A stretch of DNA of 39,186 nt from Limnohabitans sp. (GTDB taxonomy: Bacteria > Pseudomonadota > Gammaproteobacteria > Burkholderiales > Burkholderiaceae_C), in assembly GCF_030158565.1 (NCBI RefSeq), contig NZ_JAOASQ010000053.1, positions 1 through 39,186 on the forward strand, written 5' to 3'. The position numbers were made by a program, and so were the translations under genes. Below the pieces are notes generated by a model. That model saw nothing but the letters and a program-made list of their open reading frames with translations. It did no database searches and had not been told where the DNA came from. Each line of letters starts with the position of its first letter. Position 1 is the first letter of the stretch. Of the stretch, positions 23,471-30,932 are shown piece by piece.

Positions 23471-24904
23471 TCAGTAACGGTAGGTATTGGCCTTGTAAGG
23501 ACCGTTCTTGGACACGCCGATGTAGGCGGCCTGCTCGTCGCTCAACTCGGTCAGCATGGCGCCGACTTTCTTCAGGTGCAGGCGGGCCACTTTTTCATCG
23601 AGGTGCTTGGGCAGCACGTAAACCTTGCCGGACTCGTACTGGTCTTGCTTGGTGAACAGCTCGATCTGGGCGATGGTCTGGTTGGCAAACGAGGAGGACA
23701 TCACAAAGCTGGGGTGGCCGGTGGCGCAACCCAGGTTCACCAGGCGGCCTTTGGCCAGCAGGGTGATCTTCTTGCCATCGGGGAAGATGACGTGGTCGAC
23801 CTGGGGCTTGATCTCGTCCCACTGGCACTTTTCCAACGAAGCGACGTCGATTTCGTTGTCGAAGTGACCGATGTTGCAAACGATGGCTTCGTCTTTCATG
23901 GCGGCCATGTGCTCGTAGCGGATCACGTTCTTGTTGCCGGTGGCCGACACGAAGATGTCGCACTTGTCAGCAGCGTATTCCATGGTCACGACTTTGTAGC
24001 CTTCCATCGCGGCTTGCAGGGCGTTGATCGGGTCGATCTCGGTCACCCAGACTTGGGCGCTCAAAGCGCGCAGGGCTTGGGCCGAGCCCTTGCCCACGTC
24101 GCCGTAACCGGCCACGCAAGCCACTTTGCCAGCAATCATCACGTCAGTCGCGCGCTTGATCGAATCGACCAAAGATTCGCGGCAGCCATACAGGTTGTCA
24201 AACTTGCTCTTGGTCACCGAGTCGTTCACGTTGATGGCGCGGAACATCAAGCTGCCCTTGGCGGCCATCTCGTTCAGGCGCAGCACGCCAGTGGTGGTCT
24301 CTTCGGTCACGCCGATGATGTGCGCACCCTTGCGGCTGTACCAGGTCGGGTCCACGGCCAGCTTGGCTTTGATGGCGTTGAACAGGCAAGTCTCTTCTTC
24401 GCTGGTGGGGTTGGCAATCAAGGAAGCGTCGGTTTCGGCGCGCTTGCCCAGGTGCATCAACAGCGTGGCATCGCCGCCGTCGTCCAGGATCATGTTGGGG
24501 CCTTCGCCGGGCGTGCCCGCTGCGCCGAAGTCAAAAATGCGGTGGGTGTAATCCCAGTAGTCGGCCAGGGTTTCGCCTTTGATCGCGAACACGGGGGTGC
24601 CGGCTGCGGCAATCGCGGCGGCGGCGTGGTCTTGGGTCGAGAAAATGTTGCATGAGGCCCAGCGCACGTCAGCGCCCAAGGCTTGCAGGGTCTCGATCAG
24701 CACGGCCGTTTGAATGGTCATGTGCAGCGAACCGGTAATGCGTGCGCCCTTCAAGGGCTGGGCCTTGTTGAACTCTTCGCGGATGGCCATCAGGCCGGGC
24801 ATTTCGGTCTCGGCGATTTTGATTTCTTTGCGGCCCCAATCGGCCAGGCCGATGTCGGCGATCACGCAGTCAGCGTTGATGGCGGTAGGAATACGTGCAT
24901 TCAT
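23471..24904 (-). CDS. ahcY: S-adenosylhomocysteine hydrolase
   Basis: AhcY splits SAH into adenosine and homocysteine, removing the product inhibitor of methyltransferases. The 477-residue protein has the family signatures [23 protein letters not shown], the long central insertion seen in proteobacterial forms, [33 protein letters not shown] (NAD-binding), and a C-terminal KANTYRY. The ATG at 24904 ([13 protein letters not shown]) is preceded by GGAG. Its leader carries an SAH riboswitch and a TATAAT box. First gene of ahcY-tlyA-metF-rlpA. Confidence 0.98.
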   Translation of the reverse strand: MNARIPTAINADCVIADIGLADWGRKEIKIAETEMPGLMAIREEFNKAQPLKGARITGSLHMTIQTAVLIETLQALGADVRWASCNIFSTQDHAAAAIAAAGTPVFAIKGETLADYWDYTHRIFDFGAAGTPGEGPNMILDDGGDATLLMHLGKRAETDASLIANPTSEEETCLFNAIKAKLAVDPTWYSRKGAHIIGVTEETTTGVLRLNEMAAKGSLMFRAINVNDSVTKSKFDNLYGCRESLVDSIKRATDVMIAGKVACVAGYGDVGKGSAQALRALSAQVWVTEIDPINALQAAMEGYKVVTMEYAADKCDIFVSATGNKNVIRYEHMAAMKDEAIVCNIGHFDNEIDVASLEKCQWDEIKPQVDHVIFPDGKKITLLAKGRLVNLGCATGHPSFVMSSSFANQTIAQIELFTKQDQYESGKVYVLPKHLDEKVARLHLKKVGAMLTELSDEQAAYIGVSKNGPYKANTYRY

Positions 24905-24985
24905 GAGAAAAGCTCCAAGCAATGTGAATGAACCACACGCGCAGGAAAAGCACTGAATGGGAAAAACAGGCTCACCACACGTCGA

Positions 24986-25082
24986 GTGGATGAGCGTCGT
25001 TGCTGTATGAAGGTTCCGAGCCTCACGCCCCGCTGCCGACTTTGTTCAAAGCCAGGGGACGCTGCAACGCTCCTCGGAAGCT
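24986..25082 (-). ncRNA. S-adenosylhomocysteine (SAH) riboswitch
   Basis: On the minus strand the leader of ahcY reads TTCCGAGGAGCGTTGCAGCG, then GAGGCTCGGAA and CAACGACGCTCATCC, which match the conserved blocks of the SAH riboswitch. Two pairings are visible. CCGAG (about 25074-25078) pairs with CTCGG (about 25016-25020). GAGCGTTG pairs across it with CAACGACGCTC. Together they form the crossing (pseudoknot) arrangement known for this class. The motif ends about 80 bases before the ahcY ATG. The class turns expression on when SAH accumulates. Confidence 0.92.
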
Positions 25083-25086
25083 TTCG

Positions 25087-25092
25087 ATTATA
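25087..25092 (-). promoter_or_regulatory. -10 element of the ahcY operon
   Basis: A perfect TATAAT is read on the minus strand, 5 bases upstream of the riboswitch. The -35 at 17 bp (CACCAC region) is poor. It would place the transcript start right at the riboswitch 5' end, as expected. Confidence 0.6.
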
Positions 25093-25207
25093 CGAAGAAT
25101 GATCCCGATGTGGTGCTCAGCCCGTAAAATCAGGGGTTTTGCCAAGCATTGCAACGCTTGGCAACCTCGCGTGCGTTTTGCCGCCCGCATGAATTTCAGG
25201 ACGCTTT

Positions 25208-26944
25208 GTGACCTACGCCAACGAGACCCGGCGCCGCCGGACTTTTGCCATCATTTCCCACCCCGACGCGGGTAAAACCACGCTGACCGAAAAGCTCTTG
25301 CTGTTTTCGGGCGCGATCCAGATCGCCGGTTCGGTCAAGGCCCGCAAGGCTTCGCGCCACGCCACGTCGGACTGGATGGAAATTGAAAAGCAGCGTGGCA
25401 TCTCGGTGGCTTCGTCCGTGATGCAAATGCTCTACCGCGAGCACGTCATCAACCTGCTCGACACCCCCGGCCACAAAGACTTCTCGGAAGACACCTACCG
25501 CGTGCTGACTGCCGTGGACTCGGCGCTCATGGTCATTGACGCGGCCAACGGTGTGGAAGCACAAACCCGCCGCCTGATCGAGGTCTGCCGTCAACGCGAC
25601 ACGCCCATCATCACCTTCGTCAACAAGATGGACCGCGAAGTGCGCGACCCGCTCGACATTCTCGACGAAGTCGAGCGCGAGCTGGGCATGCCCTGCGTGC
25701 CCATGACCTGGCCTGTAGGCCAAGGCAAATCGTTTGGCGGCATCATCAACCTGCGCACGCAGGCCATGACGGTGTTCGAGTCGGGCAGCGAACGCCGTCC
25801 ACAGGACTTTGAAACCATCCCTTTGTCTGGTCATACCGGGCTTGACCCGGTATCCATGGATCCCGGATCGGCGTCCGGGATGACAACCTCGGAGTCCGGG
25901 TTGACGACCTCGGGGTCCGGGATGGCAAGTGCCCATGGCAGTCAAAGCCTGGCTGAACGCTTTGGCGCGGACTGGCAAGCCGCCATGGACAGCATGGAGC
26001 TGGCCACCGGTGCATCGCCTGCGTTTGACGAAGCCGCCTTCTTGGCAGGAAAGCAAACGCCCGTGTTCTTCGGCTCCGGTGTGAACAACTTCGGTGTGAT
26101 GGAAGTGCTCGACGCCCTGGTCGACCTGGCCCCCGCGCCCAAGCCCCGCACCAGCAATTTAATCGTGAACAAGCAGCCGGTGGTCAAAGAAATCCAACCC
26201 GAAGACAGCGCCTTCTCTGGCGTGGTGTTCAAGGTGCAAGCCAATATGGACGCCAACCACCGCGACCGCATCGCCTTTGTGCGCATGGCCTCGGGCAAAT
26301 ACACCCCCGGCATGAAGCTCAAGGTGCAACGCACCGGCAAAGAGCTGCGGCCCACCAGCGTGGTGACCTTCATGAGCCAACGTCGCGAAGCTGTGGAAGA
26401 GGCCTTTGCGGGCGACATCATTGGCTTCACCACCCACGGTGGCGTGCAGTTGGGCGACACCATCACCGACGGCGCCAACCTGCAATTCACCGGCCTGCCC
26501 TTCTTTGCGCCCGAACTCTTCATGACCGTGATCCTGAAGAACCCGCTGCGCACCAAGCAACTGCAAACCGGCCTCGACCAATTGGGCGAAGAAGGCGCGA
26601 TCCAGGTCTTCAAACCCGAAATCGGCGGCCCCATGCTGCTGGGTGCGGTCGGTCAGCTGCAGTTTGAAGTGGTGCAGCACCGCCTGAAGGCTGAATACGA
26701 CTGCGACGTGCGCCTGGAAGGCTGCCAGTACACCGGTGCCCGCTGGATCACCGCCGACACCCCGGCCGAGCTGCGCGAGTTCACCAACGCCTACCCGCAG
26801 CGCATGTCGCTGGATGCGGCAGGCACGCTGGCGTATTTGTGCACCAGCCCCTACGACGTGCGCCTGGCGCAAGAGCGCTTTCCCAAGATCCACTTCCATC
26901 CCCTGCGCGAACACGCGGGCTTGGCCTTGGGTTCGGCCAACTGA
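25208..26944 (+). CDS. prfC: Peptide chain release factor 3, with in-frame repeat insertion
   Basis: RF3 is the translational GTPase that recycles RF1/RF2. The GTG start at 25208 has CAGGA upstream. G-domain motifs are clear: G1 SHPDAGKTTLTEK, switch II LLDTPGHKDFSEDTYR and G4 FVNKMDRE. The C-terminal domains are intact (GGVQLGDTITDG, FAPELFMTVILKNPLRTKQLQTGLDQLGEEGAIQVF, LEGCQYTGARWI). At 578 residues it is about 45-50 longer than E. coli RF3. The excess is residues ~207-248, encoded by a GTCATACCGGG-type repeat plus a 7-residue tandem repeat (SGMTTSE, SGLTTSG, SGMASAH). The insertion lies in the linker just after ERRPQDFETIPLS, before AERFGADWQAAM. The frame is intact, so the protein is probably functional. 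Confidence 0.95.
   Translation: MTYANETRRRRTFAIISHPDAGKTTLTEKLLLFSGAIQIAGSVKARKASRHATSDWMEIEKQRGISVASSVMQMLYREHVINLLDTPGHKDFSEDTYRVLTAVDSALMVIDAANGVEAQTRRLIEVCRQRDTPIITFVNKMDREVRDPLDILDEVERELGMPCVPMTWPVGQGKSFGGIINLRTQAMTVFESGSERRPQDFETIPLSGHTGLDPVSMDPGSASGMTTSESGLTTSGSGMASAHGSQSLAERFGADWQAAMDSMELATGASPAFDEAAFLAGKQTPVFFGSGVNNFGVMEVLDALVDLAPAPKPRTSNLIVNKQPVVKEIQPEDSAFSGVVFKVQANMDANHRDRIAFVRMASGKYTPGMKLKVQRTGKELRPTSVVTFMSQRREAVEEAFAGDIIGFTTHGGVQLGDTITDGANLQFTGLPFFAPELFMTVILKNPLRTKQLQTGLDQLGEEGAIQVFKPEIGGPMLLGAVGQLQFEVVQHRLKAEYDCDVRLEGCQYTGARWITADTPAELREFTNAYPQRMSLDAAGTLAYLCTSPYDVRLAQERFPKIHFHPLREHAGLALGSAN
25829..25929. repeat. Palindromic repeat and 21-bp tandem repeat inside prfC
   Basis: GGTCATACCGGGCTTGACCC (from 25829) and the mirrored TCCGGGATGACA near 25874-25885 are a degenerate form of the repeat at 1171-1271. 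From 25874 a 21-base unit beginning TCCGGG recurs at 25895 and partly at 25916, giving heptapeptide repeats in the protein. Confidence 0.8.
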
Positions 26945-27011
26945 GTATTCAGGTCACAGGGCTTGTGGGCCCTGCCTGCCACTTGCGCTTTGTTGAGTCG
27001 GTGTCAGACCT

Positions 27012-27659
27012 TCATGCCAGCCGCAAAGCGTGCATGCCAGTGAACACGCGCGCGGCCCCAGCCTGCAGCAGCGGCTCGTGCGCCGCAGGGGGTGCGGCAT
27101 AGGCCCACACCGTGGCGCCAGCGGCCACACCCGCCGTGATGCCCACCGTGGTGTCTTCCACCACCAAACAGCGCGCAGGGTCGACCTGCAAATGCGCAGC
27201 AGCGGCCAGGTACACATCGGGGTGCGGCTTGCTGCGCGGCATCTCATGACCGCTGAAAATGCGGCCTTCAAAAAAGCTGTGCAAACCCACTTGCTTGAGC
27301 ATCATCTCGACCTTGAAGCGGTCAGCACCAGAAGCCACCGCGATGCGGCCCTGGCAATGGTCGTGCAGATGCGCCACAGCCTCGTGCACGCCTTCGATGG
27401 CGGTGATGCTTTCTTGCAAGCGCACATTGCGGCGCTCGAAAAACTGCTGCAGCCAGGCGTCGGTGAGCGGCCGGCCTGTGTGGGCCTCGATGGTCACGCG
27501 CTGGCTTTTGACCGTGTGACCCACAAAACGCTGCATGCACTCGGCCAGCGTCATGCGCCAGCCCTGCTCCTCGAACATGTCGCGCAGCACACCGCAGGTG
27601 ATGGCTTCGCTGTCCACCAGCACGCCGTCGCAGTCAAACAAAATGGCTTCAAATGTCAT
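27012..27659 (-). CDS. HAD-superfamily phosphatase (beta-phosphoglucomutase-like)
   Basis: This is a 215-residue haloacid dehalogenase hydrolase. Motif I FDCDGVLVDSE carries the nucleophile and acid/base aspartates. An all-helical cap of the phosphoglucomutase/phosphoglycolate type follows (about 18-85). Motif II is IAVASGAD, motif III is the Lys in PRSKPHPDVYL, and motif IV is VVEDTTVGITAG. The substrate cannot be deduced; relatives act on sugar phosphates. The start at ATG 27659 fits the family N-terminus better than the in-frame codon at 27686. It stands alone, convergent with prfC and divergent from the glyoxalase-like gene. Confidence 0.9.
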   Translation of the reverse strand: MTFEAILFDCDGVLVDSEAITCGVLRDMFEEQGWRMTLAECMQRFVGHTVKSQRVTIEAHTGRPLTDAWLQQFFERRNVRLQESITAIEGVHEAVAHLHDHCQGRIAVASGADRFKVEMMLKQVGLHSFFEGRIFSGHEMPRSKPHPDVYLAAAAHLQVDPARCLVVEDTTVGITAGVAAGATVWAYAAPPAAHEPLLQAGAARVFTGMHALRLA

Positions 27660-27719
27660 GCGGGGATCATAAGGGCTGCGCTTCAAGGCAAACTACGGGG
27701 CTGACTTTGCTGCCTGCCC

Positions 27720-28136
27720 ATGACGCCCCTGCTTCGCATCCACCACGCCGCCATCATCTGCTCGGACTACGCACGGTCCAAACGTTTTTACACCGAGGTG
27801 TTGGGCCTGAGAGTGCTGGCAGAAAACTTCCGTGCAGCGCGAGATTCATGGAAGCTGGATTTGGCCTTGCCCGATGGGGGACAAGTCGAGTTGTTCTCTT
27901 TCAAGGGCGCACCTGCTCGGCCCAGTTACCCCGAAGCACAGGGTCTGCGGCATCTGGCGTTTGCAGTGACGGATGTACAAGCGTGGAAGTCACATCTGCA
28001 CGCGCAAGGCATCGCGATCGAGGCCATCCGCACCGACGAATACACCGGCCAACGCTTTGTGTTTTTTGCCGACCCCGACGGGCTGCCGCTGGAGCTGTAC
28101 GAAGTGCCCGCTCAGAGCACGTCGCCGTCCACATAA
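27720..28136 (+). CDS. VOC-family (glyoxalase I-like) protein
   Basis: This is a 138-residue vicinal-oxygen-chelate protein with two beta-alpha-beta-beta-beta modules: IHHAAIICSDYARSKRFYTEVLGLRVLAE and LRHLAFAVTDVQAWKSHLHAQGI, ending FFADPDGLPLELYEV. Metal-ligand candidates are H in IHHAAI, E in QVELFSF, H in LRHLAF and E in LELYEV. It resembles the YaeR/GloA2-type group, whose substrates are uncertain. The stop lies inside the 3' end of the convergent ychJ-like gene (25 bases of tail-to-tail overlap). Confidence 0.88.
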   Translation: MTPLLRIHHAAIICSDYARSKRFYTEVLGLRVLAENFRAARDSWKLDLALPDGGQVELFSFKGAPARPSYPEAQGLRHLAFAVTDVQAWKSHLHAQGIAIEAIRTDEYTGQRFVFFADPDGLPLELYEVPAQSTSPST

Positions 28137-28504
28137 AACCAGCGGCCCTCTTCGCGCACAAAGCGGCTGCGCTCGTGCTGGCGAACCGCCCTGCCACCCA
28201 CGCGAAAGCGGGCGACGAATTCAACCTCGGCGCTGTCCGTGCCCGTCATGCGGTGCTGTTTGATCTCCAGCCCCAGCCACTTGGCCCCGGCTTCGAGCGT
28301 CAGCTCGGCAGGGCGCTGGCTGCTGTGCCAAGTGGTCAACAGGTAAGGCACATTGCCGCGCACAAAGGCGGCGTAGCGCGAGCGCATGAGGCTTTCGGCA
28401 TCGGGCGCTGGCTGTCCTGCGTGGTACAGGCCGCAGCAGGCATCCAAGCTCAGTGCTTGGCCTTTTTGGGTGGTACGGCCGCAGGGGCAAGGTGTCGCGC
28501 TCAA
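28112..28504 (-). CDS. YchJ-family protein with SEC-C-like zinc motif
   Basis: This is a 130-residue YchJ-like protein of unknown biochemical role. The N-terminus carries a metal-binding cluster (PCPCGRTT...DACCGLYHAG: CxC and CC). The conserved core follows (DAESLMRSRYAAFVRGNVPYLLTTWH), then an NTF2-like C-terminal half (WLGLEI, VEFVARFRVGGRAVRQHERSRFVREEGRWFYVDG). The start is TTG at 28504, overlapping the stop of the rhodanese gene (TTGA). An open frame extends upstream, but it runs through the rhodanese gene and is unconserved. Co-transcribed with the rhodanese. Confidence 0.87.
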   Translation of the reverse strand: MSATPCPCGRTTQKGQALSLDACCGLYHAGQPAPDAESLMRSRYAAFVRGNVPYLLTTWHSSQRPAELTLEAGAKWLGLEIKQHRMTGTDSAEVEFVARFRVGGRAVRQHERSRFVREEGRWFYVDGDVL

Positions 28505-28932
28505 TGGCTTTTGCGCGCAGCGCTTTCGGCTTTGTGCTGCTCCAGCGTGACCATGGGCGCGTGGGCTTTTTTCCAGGCGGCGTAACCGCCGTCGATGTGC
28601 GCCACATTGGTCATGCCCATGTCTTTCAGGGTTTTGGTGGCCAGGGCGCTGCGCCAGCCTGCGCCGCAAAACAAGATGAACTCTTTGCCCTCGTCGGCGA
28701 ACACGGGCTTGAAGTAAGGCGAAGCCGGGTCCACCCAGAATTCGAGCATGCCGCGTGGCGCCAGCAAGGCGCCGGGCACGGTGCCTTCGCGCTCGAGCTC
28801 GCGCGGGTCGCGGATGTCGACGATCTGCACGTTCGCATCGGTCAGGCGCGCACGGACTTGCTCCACGCTGTAGGTCATGACCTGTGACATGGCTTCGTCA
28901 ACCAGCGCCTGAAATCCTTTGGTGATGGGCAT
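28501..28932 (-). CDS. Rhodanese-like sulfurtransferase
   Basis: This is a 143-residue single-domain rhodanese. Conserved parts are VQIVDIRDPRELEREGTVPGALLAPRGMLEFW and the active loop ILFCGAGWRSALAT with catalytic C89, then HIDGGYAAWKKA. It probably transfers sulfane sulfur; the acceptor is unknown. It is translationally coupled to the ychJ-like gene downstream. A short repeat copy lies upstream, between it and the acyl-CoA dehydrogenase gene. Confidence 0.9.
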   Translation of the reverse strand: MPITKGFQALVDEAMSQVMTYSVEQVRARLTDANVQIVDIRDPRELEREGTVPGALLAPRGMLEFWVDPASPYFKPVFADEGKEFILFCGAGWRSALATKTLKDMGMTNVAHIDGGYAAWKKAHAPMVTLEQHKAESAARKSH

Positions 28933-28970
28933 GCGGGGCTCCTCTTTTGAAAGTCAATGGTTCAATGCTT

Positions 28971-29000
28971 CGTCATGGCGAGCGAAGCGCGGCCATCCAG
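28971..29000. repeat. Short copy of the GATTGCC..CGAAGCG repeat family
   Basis: CGTCATGGCGAGCGAAGCGC, then GGCCATCCAG, is a degenerate single arm of the family found at 5209, 6140 and 6911, in reverse orientation. It lies 13 bases from the acyl-CoA dehydrogenase stop. Confidence 0.65.
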
Positions 29001-29012
29001 TTTCTTGGGCAT

Positions 29013-30140
29013 TTACAAAGCGCGCTGGATGATGATCTTCTGCACGTCGCTGGTGCCTTCGTAGATCTGGCACACCCGCACGTCGCGGTAGATGCGCTCG
29101 ACCGGGAAGTCGCTCACATAGCCGTAGCCGCCCAGGGTCTGGATGGCGGCAGAGCACACCTTCTCGGCCATTTCGCTGGCAAACAGTTTGGCCATGGCGG
29201 CTTCTTTGAGGCAGGGGCGTCCTGCGTCGCGCAGGCTGGCCGCGTGCCAGATCAGCTGGCGCGCCGCCTCGAGTTGCGTGGCGCACTCGGCCAGACGGAA
29301 GCCCACCGCCTGGTGGTTGAAGATGGCCGTGCCAAAACTCTCACGCTGTTTGGCGTAGTCAATCGCCACATCGAGTGCGCTGCGGGCCATGCCCAGGCTT
29401 TGCGCTGCGATGCCGATGCGACCGCCTTCCAGACCGCCCAAGGCGATGCCATAGCCTTCGCCTTCTTTGCCAATCAGGTTTTCAGCCGGTATGCGGCAGT
29501 TGTCAAAGTTGATCTGTGCGGTGTCACTGCTGTGTTGGCCGAGCTTGTCTTCGAGGCGCGCCACCACATAGCCGGGTGCGGTGGTGGGCACCAAAAAGGC
29601 GCTCATGCCTTTCTTGCCCGCGCCCTTGTCGGTGACGGCGATGACAATGGCCACATCACCATTCTTGCCACTGGTGATGAACTGCTTGACGCCGTTGATG
29701 ACGTAGCCGTCGCCGTCTTTCACCGCCGTCGTGCGCAAAGAAGAAGCATCGCTGCCCACATGGGGCTCGGTCAGGCAAAACGCGCCCAGCATGTCGCCAC
29801 GCGCCAGAGGTTCGAGCCACTGCTTCTTTTGCTGCGCGTTGCCAAACTTCATCAAGATGGCGTTCACCGGGCAGTTGGTCACGCTGATCACGGTGCTGGT
29901 GCCGCCGTCACCGGCTGCGATCTCTTCGAGCACCAGCGCCAGCGTCAGATAGTCCAGGCCCGCGCCGCCCAGTTCTTCGGGCACGCAGATGCCATAGGCG
30001 CCCAACTCGGCCAAGCCCTTGTGCACGTCTTTGGGGAAGTGGTGTTTTTTGTCCCACTCGGCGGCATGGGGCCACAGCTCGCGCTGGGCAAAGTCGCGCA
30101 CGGCGTCACGGATCATTTCCTGGTCGGGGGTCAGCAGCAT
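29013..30140 (-). CDS. Acyl-CoA dehydrogenase (short/branched-chain type)
   Basis: This is a 375-residue FAD flavoprotein catalysing alpha,beta-dehydrogenation of an acyl-CoA, with electrons passed to ETF. Family signatures are AFCLTEPHVGSDASSL (FAD/substrate loop), NGVKQFITSGKNGDVAI, LEGGRIGIAAQSLGMARSALD, QTLGGYGYVSDFPVER and the catalytic base in IYEGTSDVQKIII. Chain-length preference is not decided by what is visible. It lies downstream of the SDR and thiolase genes on the same strand, in a cluster that looks devoted to branched-chain or short-chain acyl-CoA breakdown. Confidence 0.93.
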   Translation of the reverse strand: MLLTPDQEMIRDAVRDFAQRELWPHAAEWDKKHHFPKDVHKGLAELGAYGICVPEELGGAGLDYLTLALVLEEIAAGDGGTSTVISVTNCPVNAILMKFGNAQQKKQWLEPLARGDMLGAFCLTEPHVGSDASSLRTTAVKDGDGYVINGVKQFITSGKNGDVAIVIAVTDKGAGKKGMSAFLVPTTAPGYVVARLEDKLGQHSSDTAQINFDNCRIPAENLIGKEGEGYGIALGGLEGGRIGIAAQSLGMARSALDVAIDYAKQRESFGTAIFNHQAVGFRLAECATQLEAARQLIWHAASLRDAGRPCLKEAAMAKLFASEMAEKVCSAAIQTLGGYGYVSDFPVERIYRDVRVCQIYEGTSDVQKIIIQRAL

Positions 30141-30160
30141 GTCGGTCTTTCTTTATCGGT

Positions 30161-30838
30161 TCACCACGGCAGGGGCTGGCCGTCGTGGTTCAAAAATGCG
30201 CCCCGGTGTTTCGGGTCGCGTTGTTCAAATACTGAGCTCAATGTCTGGCGCAGGCTGGCGGCGCTTTGCTCGGGTGTGAGGGGCGCTTGTTCACCGCCCA
30301 TCTCGGTCTGCACCCAGCCTGGGTGGATGGCCAGCACGGTGATGTCGGTTTGCTCAGCCTGGGTGCAGCGCACCACCATGTTGAGGGCGGCTTTGCTCAC
30401 GCGGTAGAGCGCCGCGTTGCCGCTGGTGGTCTCTTGCAGGCTGCCCATGATGGAGCTGATGCAGGCGATCACGCCATGCGTTTCTTGCACCATGGGCACG
30501 ATCTGCGGAATGACCTGCATCGCGCCCATCACGTTGGTGTGCATGACCGCGTCGAAGCTGTCACGGGTGGGGGGCGTGTTGGCACCGGCGCGGTCCATGG
30601 CACCGGCCACGTAAATGGCCAGCTCGATTTTCTCCCCGTCGAGCTGCCAGGCCAAGCCGGTGTTGCTAGCGGGGTTGGCCACGTCCAGGCGCAGTGTTTC
30701 TGCGCCCAGCGCCTTGAGTCGGGCCAGGCCTTCGTCAGAACGGGCAGTGGCGATCACGCGCCAGCCCTCGGCCAGGTACTGGCGTGCCAGTTCAAAGCCG
30801 ATGCCTCGCGAGGCGCCGATGAGGAGGACGGTGGTCAT
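30161..30838 (-). CDS. Short-chain dehydrogenase/reductase
   Basis: This is a 225-residue SDR with the classical NAD(P) motif LLIGASRGIGFELARQ at the N-terminus, YVAGAM in place of NNAG, the catalytic serine in ISSIMGS and YRVSKAALNM (YxxxK). The C-terminus reads FLNHDGQPLPW, typical of the C-factor-like/sniffer group. The start is ATG 30838, where the Rossmann fold begins. The substrate is unknown. It is 20 bases upstream of the acyl-CoA dehydrogenase gene. A REP-like palindrome separates it from the thiolase gene. Confidence 0.9.
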   Translation of the reverse strand: MTTVLLIGASRGIGFELARQYLAEGWRVIATARSDEGLARLKALGAETLRLDVANPASNTGLAWQLDGEKIELAIYVAGAMDRAGANTPPTRDSFDAVMHTNVMGAMQVIPQIVPMVQETHGVIACISSIMGSLQETTSGNAALYRVSKAALNMVVRCTQAEQTDITVLAIHPGWVQTEMGGEQAPLTPEQSAASLRQTLSSVFEQRDPKHRGAFLNHDGQPLPW

Positions 30839-30848
30839 GGTTTTGCTT

Positions 30849-30924
30849 TTGTAGGAGCCGCGCCCTCGCGGCGATGTGTTGTGCCGGGCTGACGCCCATC
30901 GCGACGAGGGCGTCGCTCCTACAA
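30849..30924. repeat. REP-like palindrome (GTAGGAGC type)
   Basis: The arms TTGTAGGAGCCGCGCCCTCG... (30849-30876) and ...CGAGGGCGTCGCTCCTACAA (30897-30924) are complementary over 28 bases with a few mismatches. GTAGGAGC ends are typical of REP elements mobilised by TnpA-REP (RAYT) proteins. Only one copy was seen in this window, and no RAYT gene. Confidence 0.8.
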
Positions 30925-30932
30925 GGGATGCA

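Noticed and set aside
26957..26974. CAGGGC/GCCCTG hairpin after prfC as a terminator
   Set aside because: A six-base stem without a following T-tract is too weak to claim.
28947..30407. 486-codon plus-strand frame opposite the acyl-CoA dehydrogenase gene
   Set aside because: Shadow of a strongly conserved minus-strand gene; its translation has no recognisable domain.
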